5,541 bases of DNA from Pseudomonadota bacterium (GTDB lineage: Bacteria > Pseudomonadota > Alphaproteobacteria > Rhodospirillales > Casp-alpha2). The stretch spans positions 1 through 5,541 of the forward strand of contig JAQBZY010000134.1 in assembly GCA_027620395.1 (NCBI GenBank), in the 5' to 3' direction. The notes under the pieces are model-generated. The model had not been told where the DNA came from, searched no databases, and saw only the letters and a program-made list of their open reading frames with translations. Position 1 is the first letter of the stretch, and each line of letters begins with the position of its first letter. Shown here piece by piece: positions 1-5,541 of this stretch. The position numbers were made by a program, and so were the translations under genes.

Positions 1-392
1 ACTATCCGGGTTTCCACGAGCCGGGCTCGATGCTGGCCTTCGGCATGAACAAGAAGTTCTGGGACGGGCTGACCAAGACCCAGCAGATAATCATCGAATC
101 CTGCGCCGGCCTCGAGAACGACATGATGATGGCCGAGTTCAACATGAACAGCGGTTCGGCGTTGACCAAGCTGGTTACGGAACAGGGCGTCAAGCTGCGC
201 AAGTTCTCGGACGACGTCTACGACAGCTTCGGCGAAGCGTCGGAAGCGGTGTTTGAGGGCGTGCGCGCGCACAGCCCGCTGGCCAAGAAGATCGACGACA
301 GCTTCCGGGCGGCCCGTAAGGAGCTTGGCGGTTGGATGAAGATCTCCGATCAGGCGTACCTCGAACAGCGCAACCGGGTCCTCAAGGCCTGA
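1..392 (+). CDS. dctP: TRAP transporter solute-binding protein, DctP type (3' end only)
   Basis: This is the C-terminal part (129 codons plus TGA) of a periplasmic binding protein of a TRAP transporter; the gene starts upstream of the window. The first complete codon is at position 3 and the frame opens with YPGFHEPGS, a motif I know from the 2-oxoacid/mannitol-chloroaromatic-like branch of DctP proteins (TakP-like). It is followed by the family's typical NKKFWDGL..TQQIIIESCA helix and the closing W.KISDQAYLEQRN segment. The ATG at 30 is internal, not a start. The protein would bind an organic anion, probably a carboxylate, in the periplasm and hand it to the DctQ/DctM pair encoded directly downstream. 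The signal peptide and the substrate-coordinating arginine lie outside the window, so the ligand cannot be predicted. Gene order P-Q-M supports the assignment. Confidence 0.9.
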   Translation, partial: YPGFHEPGSMLAFGMNKKFWDGLTKTQQIIIESCAGLENDMMMAEFNMNSGSALTKLVTEQGVKLRKFSDDVYDSFGEASEAVFEGVRAHSPLAKKIDDSFRAARKELGGWMKISDQAYLEQRNRVLKA

Positions 393-416
393 TCCGGATG
401 GCTGATTGACGGCTTA

Positions 417-448
417 ACGACGCGGAGTCCATTGCGGCTCCGCGTCGT
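417..448 (+). promoter_or_regulatory. Intercistronic stem-loop between dctP and dctQ
   Basis: A perfect 11-bp inverted repeat (ACGACGCGGAG at 417-427, CTCCGCGTCGT at 438-448) encloses a 10-nt loop. It begins 24 nt after the dctP stop and ends 59 nt before the preferred dctQ start. No U-run follows directly; the nearest is TTTT at about 467-470, some 18 nt on. It is therefore not a classical intrinsic terminator. By analogy with other binding-protein operons, it may protect the 3' end of the dctP message or partly attenuate transcription, giving more binding protein than permease. The pairing is seen directly; the role is inferred. Confidence 0.65.
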
Positions 449-492
449 CGCCGTGAATGGTCCACCTTTTCGTCCTGCCCTCGGTGAATTTC

Positions 493-496
493 GGAG
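493..496 (+). promoter_or_regulatory. Ribosome binding site deciding the dctQ start
   Basis: GGAG lies 11 nt upstream of the ATG at 508. The earlier in-frame ATG at 457 sits almost directly after the stem-loop and has no purine-rich Shine-Dalgarno sequence. This favours 508 as the start. Confidence 0.5.
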
Positions 497-507
497 TTAC
501 TCAATCC

Positions 508-1563
508 ATGGCTCACGGTGCAGTGCAGTCTGGTCAAACCCCACAGGTCGCGGCGGATTCCCATGGCAGCATGGTGACGTCGGTCCGTGCTATTAGTTTA
601 TCCGTGGTTGCGATCGCGGCGACATACATCTTCAACAATTTTCTGACCCACTGGGGCGGTTGGCCGGGGGCACTGACGTTTCTCGGCCATGCCGGACTGC
701 TGGCGTCACAGGATGCCGTTGCCGGCGGCCAGTTGGGCATGGCGGCGACGCAATTCGCACTCTATTTCGCGGTTGTGGCCGGTATCGTCTACTTCGTGCT
801 GCGGACCCCGTCCCGGGCCATGCAGACCGACGCCGATTTTCTGAGCGCGGTCGTCGCTTACATCGTCCGCGCCGCCTTTTGGGCAGTGCTTTTGATCGGC
901 ATCGTCGATGCCACGATTTCCTCGCTGCGGGTTGAAGGCGTGCTTGGTAATTTCTTTAGTGCCAAACTGACGGCAGACCTCGGGCGGTCGACCTTCCGCG
1001 GTCTTTACGTTCACTTTCCGCTGATCCTGGCCGGCATGACCATCGCTTATTTCAAGCGTACACTCGGATTCACTTGGCTGGCACTATTGATTGTCGTCGC
1101 CGAATTGCAAATCGTCGTGGCCCGCTTCATCTTTTCCTATGAGCAATCGTTCATGGCCGATCTGGTGCGGTTCTGGTACGGCGCGCTGTTTTTATTCGCC
1201 AGCCCGTATACGCTAATCCACGAGGGGCACGTTCGCGTCGATATCCTTTATGCCGGGTTTAGCGACCGCGCCAAGGCTTGGGCCAATACATTCGGATCGT
1301 TCTTTCTTGGTGCGCCGCTCTGCGGCGTCATCCTGACGCTCGGCCTATGGAGCAAGGCCAGCGTCATCAATGGACCAGTCCTCACCTTCGAGACCACGCA
1401 AAGCGGCTACGGCATGTACGTCAAATACCTGCTGGCGGCCTATTTGCTGGTATTTGCGTTCACCATGCTGGTTCAATTCATGTCCTATGTGTTGAGCAAT
1501 ATGGCCCTGCTGTTGCACGAACCCGGGGCGCACCTGGATTACACCGAACACGCCGCCATCTGA
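508..1563 (+). CDS. dctQ: TRAP transporter small permease, enlarged (DctQ)
   Basis: Small membrane subunit of the TRAP transporter, partner of DctM in the inner membrane. Starting at 508 it has 351 residues, against about 160-200 for typical DctQ. I count about eight hydrophobic segments (residues roughly 28-46, 81-99, 112-137, 164-182, 187-207, 220-238, 260-280, 305-333). The last four carry the DctQ domain: an ARFIF helix end, then EGHVRVDILY at about 239-248, the family's most recognisable motif, followed by SDRAKAW. The first four are an added N-terminal half that I do not recognise as a separate domain. An upstream ATG at 457 would add 17 residues (MVHLFVLPSV...) but lacks a ribosome binding site. 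dctM begins 21 nt after the stop, so the two are almost certainly co-transcribed. The DctQ identity is sure; the start and the role of the N-terminal half are less so. Confidence 0.88.
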   Translation: MAHGAVQSGQTPQVAADSHGSMVTSVRAISLSVVAIAATYIFNNFLTHWGGWPGALTFLGHAGLLASQDAVAGGQLGMAATQFALYFAVVAGIVYFVLRTPSRAMQTDADFLSAVVAYIVRAAFWAVLLIGIVDATISSLRVEGVLGNFFSAKLTADLGRSTFRGLYVHFPLILAGMTIAYFKRTLGFTWLALLIVVAELQIVVARFIFSYEQSFMADLVRFWYGALFLFASPYTLIHEGHVRVDILYAGFSDRAKAWANTFGSFFLGAPLCGVILTLGLWSKASVINGPVLTFETTQSGYGMYVKYLLAAYLLVFAFTMLVQFMSYVLSNMALLLHEPGAHLDYTEHAAI

Positions 1564-1570
1564 TCGGACG

Positions 1571-1575
1571 AAGGA
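1571..1575 (+). promoter_or_regulatory. Ribosome binding site for the GTG start of dctM
   Basis: AAGGA sits 9 nt upstream of GTG 1585. The reading frame from this GTG immediately gives the hydrophobic first helix EIVFLVILIITMIAALGIG, as expected for the N-terminus of DctM. No earlier in-frame start is needed. Confidence 0.6.
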
Positions 1576-1584
1576 AAAAACACC

Positions 1585-4245
1585 GTGGAAATCGTCTTCC
1601 TCGTCATCCTCATCATCACCATGATTGCCGCGCTCGGCATCGGGTTTCCGGTCGCCTTCGCGCTTCCCGGCTCCGCCATCCTGACCATCTCGCTGGCGGC
1701 GCTCACCGGATTTCTGTTCGAAGGTAACGCCGCGGCATTTTTCGCGCACGGTGACCCGATCCAGTGGTTGACCGCCGGCGTCACGAATTTCCGCGGCATC
1801 TATTGGGAACCCGAGCGTGACACGCTGATCGCGATTCCTTTGTTCATTTTCATGGGCATCATGCTTGAGCGCTCGAAGATCGCCGAGGATCTGCTGGTTA
1901 CCATGGGTCAACTGTTCGGCTCGATCCCGGGCGGCGTCGGCATTTCGGTGGTTCTGGTCGGCGCGCTGTTGGCGGCGACCACCGGCATCGTCGGCGCCAC
2001 CGTCGTCGCCATGGGGTTGATCTCGCTGCCGGTGATGCTGCGGGCCAATTATTCGCATGCGTTGGCCACCGGCACGATCAGCGCGTCCGGCACGCTCGGC
2101 CAAATCATTCCGCCGTCCATTGTCCTGATAATTCTCGCCGACCAGTTGTCGAACGCCACCGACCAAGCGGCGTCGATCCGCAAGGAAGAGTTCAAGATTG
2201 GCACCGGGTCGTCGAGCATGCCGAGCGAGTTCGACCTGACGTCGGCCAGCGCCGGCGACATGTTCCTGGGTGCCTTGCTGCCGGGTCTTGTGCTGGTCGG
2301 CCTCTACATCGCCTATATCCTGATCCTCGCACTTCTTAAGCCGAAGATGGCCCCGGCCGCGCCGCATGAGGGAAAGTACGACCGGACCTTCGCGGTCCGC
2401 GTGTTCATGGTCCTGGTGCCGCCATTGGCCTTGATCATCACGGTGCTGGGCTCGATCATTTCTGGCATCGCCACCGTCAATCAGGCTGGCGCCATCGGTG
2501 CCGTCGGCGCCATGGTGATGGCAAGTTACCGACTTTTGGAAGGAAAACCCGGGGCCTACCGCCCAGCGATCATGGCGCTTGTCTCGCTCATCATTGTCCT
2601 CGTCGTGCACAGTCACTTCAAGGTCAACATCAAGGGGATTGTGACCGGCACCGACGCGCTCGGCGTCGGACTGGCCGCCGTGTCGACGTTGTCCCTAATG
2701 ATCGCCATCGCCTGGAGCGGCTGGCGGGTTTACAAGCTCGACCAGACACTCGAAGGGGTGATGGTGGAAACCGCCAAGACAACATCGCTGGTGTTCATCA
2801 TCTTGTTGGGCGCGGCGATGCTGACGGCGTCCTTCCGCGCTTTCGGCGGCGAGGAATTGGTGCGCGACTTCCTGTCCGGTCTGCCCGGTGGGTTCATCAC
2901 CAAATTCATGGTCGTGATGGCGGTGATCTTCGTCCTCGGCTTTTTCCTCGACTTCATTGAAATTGCCGTCGTCGTGGTTCCGATCATTTCGCCGATCCTG
3001 CTGGCCGACCCGCAGGCCAATATCACTGCCGTCTGGCTCGGCGTGATGATCGGCGTCAACATGCAGACCTCGTTTCTAACGCCGCCGTTCGGATTTGCCT
3101 TGTTCTATCTGCGCGGCGTCGCACCAGCGGCGGTGACGACGATATCGATGTACAAGGGCGTGGTGCCGTTCATTGCATTGCAGTTGATTGGCCTGGCCAT
3201 TGTCGGCTTCTATCCGCCGCTTGTGAACTATCTGCCGGCCCGCGTTTATCTGTCGTCGGAGACGGCGCCGCCGCCGCAGAACCCGCGCTTGCAGGCCTGC
3301 CTCGAGGAATATCTGTTCGCGGAATATAAGACCAAACGGCCCGGCCTTGAGGCCGCAATCTCGGCCGCCGCCGGGATCAATCTTTCGGTGCTTCCGGACA
3401 AATACAAGGAAAGCATGCAGGATGGCTTCACGTCCGCGAAACGGACCTTCGACATGGTAAAACGCGTCGAAGAGGCCGATGCCAAGTTGAACGCCTATGT
3501 GGTGAAATACCGCCCGTTGCACTTGGAGATGCGCGATATCCGCGTCGAAATCGGCGCCGCCACCCGCGAAATCGCGGCGATCGAAAAAGACATCGGAATT
3601 CTTTCCGCGGCCAACAAGCCGAAACAGTCGAAGATCGAGCAGCTCAAAGATGACAAGGAAGCCCTCCTCAAAAAGCTGGAGGAGCTGAAACAACAGACGC
3701 CGAACGGCTGGACCCAGGCGCGGGCCAAATATATCGAGCTCGAAAAGGCGGAGCAGAATGCGCGGCGCCTTTACCGCCGCACGGTAGATAACGCCTATGA
3801 ACCATTGCCGGATCTGATCAAGATCATCAACGCTGGCCCGGCTTTGGCGGCGCTCGAAGATAGGATCAAGGCGCTGGATCCGGTGGTGGCAACGGAGACG
3901 TCGGAAAAGGCAACGGTGGCGATCAAGGAAGTCGAAGCGGTTGCAGTCCTAATCCCCGGCGCGGTAACGATACAATCGGCGCTTGCCAAGGCTCGCCGGG
4001 CCTTCCGCGACGAACCGAACCGCGCCGATGCGGCGGCCAATCTTGCCAAGGCCATGAAAGAGGTGGCCGCCGAAGCTGCCTGGCGGTCAAGCGCCGCCAA
4101 GGCCATCGGTCCGGCGCTCGGCACTTACAACACCGCACTGCACGACACCATCGGCCTCCGCCTCCAGGAACGGCTCGGCAAGGCGCAGGTTAAGGAAGTG
4201 GCGTCTTGCCTGTCGCATCACCGTGACATTTCGTTGAGCTTCTAG
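1585..4245 (+). CDS. dctM: TRAP transporter large permease with C-terminal extension (DctM)
   Basis: Large membrane subunit, the Na+-coupled translocation channel of the TRAP system. GTG start; 886 residues. Residues 1-550 form the DctM domain: GFPVAFALPGS (20-30), LIAIPLFIFMGIMLERSKIAEDLL (81-104), ATTGIVGATVVAMG (131-144), GQIIPPSIVLIILAD (172-186; the PPS loop is a family hallmark near the ion/substrate site), GFFLDFIEIAVVVVP (452-466) and MQTSFLTPPFGFALFYLRGVAP (493-514). The last resembles the mannitol/chloroaromatic-type DctM branch. Two insertions stand out: a hydrophilic loop at about 191-222 and a stretch at about 316-385 with two additional hydrophobic helices. Residues 557-886 are a soluble extension with a coiled coil, described separately. 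The frame is open throughout, with no sign of a frameshift or gene junction. By usual family topology, with the extra helices added as a pair, the extension should face the cytoplasm; this is inference. Confidence 0.92.
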   Translation: MEIVFLVILIITMIAALGIGFPVAFALPGSAILTISLAALTGFLFEGNAAAFFAHGDPIQWLTAGVTNFRGIYWEPERDTLIAIPLFIFMGIMLERSKIAEDLLVTMGQLFGSIPGGVGISVVLVGALLAATTGIVGATVVAMGLISLPVMLRANYSHALATGTISASGTLGQIIPPSIVLIILADQLSNATDQAASIRKEEFKIGTGSSSMPSEFDLTSASAGDMFLGALLPGLVLVGLYIAYILILALLKPKMAPAAPHEGKYDRTFAVRVFMVLVPPLALIITVLGSIISGIATVNQAGAIGAVGAMVMASYRLLEGKPGAYRPAIMALVSLIIVLVVHSHFKVNIKGIVTGTDALGVGLAAVSTLSLMIAIAWSGWRVYKLDQTLEGVMVETAKTTSLVFIILLGAAMLTASFRAFGGEELVRDFLSGLPGGFITKFMVVMAVIFVLGFFLDFIEIAVVVVPIISPILLADPQANITAVWLGVMIGVNMQTSFLTPPFGFALFYLRGVAPAAVTTISMYKGVVPFIALQLIGLAIVGFYPPLVNYLPARVYLSSETAPPPQNPRLQACLEEYLFAEYKTKRPGLEAAISAAAGINLSVLPDKYKESMQDGFTSAKRTFDMVKRVEEADAKLNAYVVKYRPLHLEMRDIRVEIGAATREIAAIEKDIGILSAANKPKQSKIEQLKDDKEALLKKLEELKQQTPNGWTQARAKYIELEKAEQNARRLYRRTVDNAYEPLPDLIKIINAGPALAALEDRIKALDPVVATETSEKATVAIKEVEAVAVLIPGAVTIQSALAKARRAFRDEPNRADAAANLAKAMKEVAAEAAWRSSAAKAIGPALGTYNTALHDTIGLRLQERLGKAQVKEVASCLSHHRDISLSF
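3253..4242 (+). other. Extra C-terminal domain of DctM, coiled-coil and alpha-helical
   Basis: Residues 557-886 of the DctM protein follow the last membrane helix after a proline-rich linker (TAPPPQNP, 560-567). The segment is hydrophilic and looks almost wholly helical. Residues about 640-675 and 682-704 have heptad-like spacing rich in Glu, Lys, Leu and Ile (e.g. EIAAIEKDI, KIEQLKDDKEALLKKLEEL), separated by SAANKPKQ, suggesting an antiparallel coiled-coil hairpin at nt 3502-3696. Residues about 735-870 are Ala-rich helices (ALAKARRAF, AANLAKAMKEVAAEAAW). I see no enzymatic motif, nucleotide-binding loop or metal-ligand cluster. I do not recognise the family. A scaffold or a contact with a cytoplasmic partner is possible, but the function is unknown. 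Confidence 0.7.
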
Positions 4246-4333
4246 TGGCCGCGCCGGATTAACCCCGGCCCGTTGGCGACGTGAACGGATCGGCGTCGGA
4301 AATCCTATCGATGTGCCGGCAGTCAATATCCGC

Positions 4334-4337
4334 GAGG
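4334..4337 (+). promoter_or_regulatory. Ribosome binding site deciding the EamA gene start
   Basis: GAGG is 8 nt upstream of GTG 4346. The alternative in-frame GTG at 4313 has only a weak TCGGA 12 nt upstream. Starting at 4346 also puts the first membrane helix right at the N-terminus, as is usual in EamA proteins. Confidence 0.5.
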
Positions 4338-4345
4338 TTGCGCCC

Positions 4346-5197
4346 GTGACTCCTTTTTTTCTGGCCAGTCTTTGGATGGGGGTGGCGCTCTCATCTCTCA
4401 TGATCATGGCCGTGGCCGGCCGGGAACTGTCGAACGAGTTGACGACGTTCCAAATACTGTTTTTTCGAAGCACCATTGGTCTGGTGGTTCTTGCCGTCGT
4501 TTTGCAACGGATCGGCTGGGCCGCCATTCGCACCAAAAAATTGAAGCTGCACATCGGCCGCAATATCTCGCACTACATTGGGCAATTCGGTTGGTTTTAC
4601 GGCATCGCCTATCTGCCGCTCGCGCAGGTCTTCGCGATCGAATTCACGGTGCCGATTTGGACCGCCTTGCTGGCGCCGATGGTGTTGGGCGAGTCGTTGA
4701 CGCGGATCCGGGCCACCGCCGTCGCGATCGGGTTCGTCGGCATACTAATCGTGCTTCGGCCGGGGTTGGTGCCGGTCGATGTTCCGACCTTTGCAGTCCT
4801 GATCGCGGCTTTTGGGTTCGCCGGTTCGATCCTGATGACCAAGCGGCTGACCCGGACCGATTCGGCGTTGGCGATGATCTTTTACATGACGTTGCTGCAA
4901 CTTCCGATGGGGCTGGTGCCGTCGCTGTTCCAGTGGACCACGCCGTCGCCGGCAATGTGGCCGTGGCTGGTCGTCGTCGGCGTTGGCGCACTCAGCGCGC
5001 ATTATTCGATGGCGCGCGCGTTTGCGCTGGCCGATGCCGTCGTGGTCGCGCCGATGGATTTCCTGCGTCTGCCGTTGGCGGTGGTGGTCGGGCTGATGCT
5101 TTACAACGATCCGGTCGATCTCTGGGTGGTGCTCGGCGCCGCTGTGATCTTTGCCGGAAACTTCCTGAACATCGTGTCCGAACGCCGTCCCGTCTGA
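4346..5197 (+). CDS. EamA/DMT-family transporter
   Basis: Integral membrane protein of the drug/metabolite transporter superfamily, probably exporting a metabolite; substrate unknown. With GTG 4346 it has 283 residues and about ten hydrophobic helices in two repeated halves, the normal EamA plan. First-repeat hallmarks are FQILFFRSTIGL (about 35-46), RNISHYIGQFGWFYGIAYLPL (about 72-92) and the repeat end TVPIWTALLAPMVLGE followed by AIGFVGILIVLRPG (about 101-140). The second repeat has HYSMARAFALADAVVVAPMDFLRLP (about 219-243) and ends with VVLGAAVIFAGNFLN. An upstream GTG at 4313 would add 11 residues. The gene begins 100 nt after dctM in the same direction. Shared transcription is possible, but no functional link to the TRAP system is evident. 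Family assignment is firm; substrate classes in this family (amino acids, purines, SAM, sugars) cannot be separated by eye. Confidence 0.9.
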   Translation: MTPFFLASLWMGVALSSLMIMAVAGRELSNELTTFQILFFRSTIGLVVLAVVLQRIGWAAIRTKKLKLHIGRNISHYIGQFGWFYGIAYLPLAQVFAIEFTVPIWTALLAPMVLGESLTRIRATAVAIGFVGILIVLRPGLVPVDVPTFAVLIAAFGFAGSILMTKRLTRTDSALAMIFYMTLLQLPMGLVPSLFQWTTPSPAMWPWLVVVGVGALSAHYSMARAFALADAVVVAPMDFLRLPLAVVVGLMLYNDPVDLWVVLGAAVIFAGNFLNIVSERRPV

Positions 5198-5204
5198 GCG
5201 GTGC

Positions 5205-5258
5205 CGGTATTTACTGCCTTCCGGCCAGATCCACGCTAGGATACCGAAAAGACGGAAG
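5205..5258 (+). other. Interleaved inverted repeats in the leader of the MetE-like gene
   Basis: CGGTAT (5205-5210) can pair with ATACCG (5241-5246), extendable by two G-U pairs. CTTCCG (5218-5223) can pair with CGGAAG (5253-5258). The order A-B-A'-B' would be an H-type pseudoknot ending 8 nt before the Shine-Dalgarno. I could not match it to the SAM-II or SAM/SAH riboswitch consensus as I remember them. Six-base matches are expected by chance in about 80 nt, so this may be coincidence. Confidence 0.2.
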
Positions 5259-5266
5259 CCAAATTC

Positions 5267-5273
5267 GGGGAGG
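5267..5273 (+). promoter_or_regulatory. Strong ribosome binding site of the MetE-like gene
   Basis: GGGGAGG lies 5 nt before ATG 5279. It is the best Shine-Dalgarno match in the window and fixes the start of a gene too truncated here to be placed by length. Confidence 0.7.
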
Positions 5274-5278
5274 AAACA

Positions 5279-5541
5279 ATGCTCAAGACCACGATAGCCG
5301 GTAGCCTGCCGAAACCGGCCTGGTTGGCGGAGCCGGAAAAGCTATGGGCGCCTTGGCGCCTCGAAGGCGCCGGTCTGATCGAAGGGCAGCAGGACGCGGC
5401 CCTCAATTGGATCAAAATTCAAGAAGACGCCGGCATCGACATCGTCAGCGACGGCGAGCAGTTCCGGAAGCATTTCGTGCATGGATTTTTGGAATCGATC
5501 GACGGAATCGACTGGCAGCGGATGACCACCATGGGCATTCG
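5279..5541 (+). CDS. Cobalamin-independent methionine synthase-like protein (5' part)
   Basis: The frame starts MLKTTIAGSLPKPAWLAEPE, runs through QEDAGIDIVSDGEQFRKHFV (about residues 48-67) and leaves the window open after about 87 residues. TTIAGSLPKP and GIDIVSDGEQ are hallmarks of the C-terminal catalytic (Meth_synt_2) domain of MetE. Here they come at the very N-terminus, so this is a short core-MetE protein lacking the MetE N-terminal domain, expected to be about 340 residues in full. Such proteins transfer a methyl group to homocysteine to make methionine in the cytoplasm, using Zn bound by His/Cys residues that would lie beyond the window. The opening resembles, from memory, the MesD group of folate-independent methionine synthases, whose partner MesX (DUF1852) is not encoded just upstream here. 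The methyl donor cannot be told from this fragment. Confidence 0.85.
   Translation, partial: MLKTTIAGSLPKPAWLAEPEKLWAPWRLEGAGLIEGQQDAALNWIKIQEDAGIDIVSDGEQFRKHFVHGFLESIDGIDWQRMTTMGI

Noticed and set aside
457..507. Upstream ATG for dctQ adding 17 residues
   Set aside because: It has no Shine-Dalgarno sequence and sits just behind the stem-loop. ATG 508 has GGAG at a workable distance. It is not excluded, only less likely.
1345..2616. Long open frame (423 codons) on the - strand
   Set aside because: It lies opposite dctQ/dctM, and its product is a low-complexity string rich in D, H, R, Q and G without any domain. This is the typical shadow of a GC-rich membrane-protein gene.
3250..3260. A gene fusion or missed stop joining dctM to a separate downstream gene
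   Set aside because: The frame is uninterrupted, there is no ribosome binding site with a start codon at the junction, and the linker reads naturally. I treat it as one protein.
3076..3693. Minus-strand open frame of 205 codons opposite the DctM C-terminal region
   Set aside because: The composition is biased, it has no recognisable motif, and it lies opposite a continuous + strand frame with a good family match upstream. I considered it because the DctM extension is unusual, but nothing supports it as a gene.
4247..4270. Short GC-rich inverted repeats after the dctM stop as a terminator
   Set aside because: Only competing 5-bp stems (GCCGG/CCGGC or GGCCG/CGGCC) and no U-run. This is too weak to call a terminator in GC-rich DNA.
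4372..5304. Overlapping + strand open frame of 310 codons in another frame across the EamA gene
   Set aside because: The Arg/Gly/Asp-rich product has no hydrophobic pattern. It runs through the clear EamA gene and into the start of the next gene.

Overview
The window is fairly high in GC, has tightly packed genes all on the + strand, uses GTG starts, and encodes proteins of alphaproteobacterial style. A free-living alphaproteobacterium, perhaps Rhodospirillales-like, is the best guess; the taxonomy is inferred from protein style only. No mobile elements, tRNA, rRNA or CRISPR arrays are visible.

Layout: (1) 1-392 is the 3' end of a TRAP-transporter solute-binding protein gene (dctP type). (2) 393-507 is an intercistronic gap with a perfect 11-bp stem-loop and no U-tract. 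(3) 508-1563 is the small TRAP permease (dctQ), about twice the usual size because of an added N-terminal membrane region. (4) 1585-4245 is the large TRAP permease (dctM), 886 codons instead of the usual roughly 430-620. It has two internal insertions and a soluble C-terminal extension of about 330 residues with a predicted coiled-coil hairpin. (5) 4246-4345 is a short gap. (6) 4346-5197 is a ten-helix EamA/DMT-family exporter-like protein. (7) 5198-5278 is a leader with two interleaved inverted repeats and a strong Shine-Dalgarno. (8) 5279 to the window end is the 5' part of a cobalamin-independent methionine synthase-like (core MetE) gene.

How the genes work together: dctP-dctQ-dctM forms one tripartite, Na+-coupled uptake system. 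The periplasmic binding protein captures an organic anion (2-oxoacid or other carboxylate by family resemblance; substrate not determinable here) and delivers it to the QM membrane complex. The EamA protein and the MetE-like enzyme are probably separate units, although all genes run in the same direction with gaps of 100 nt or less.

The most unusual content is the enlarged TRAP membrane complex, above all the extra C-terminal domain on DctM, which I cannot assign to a known family by eye.
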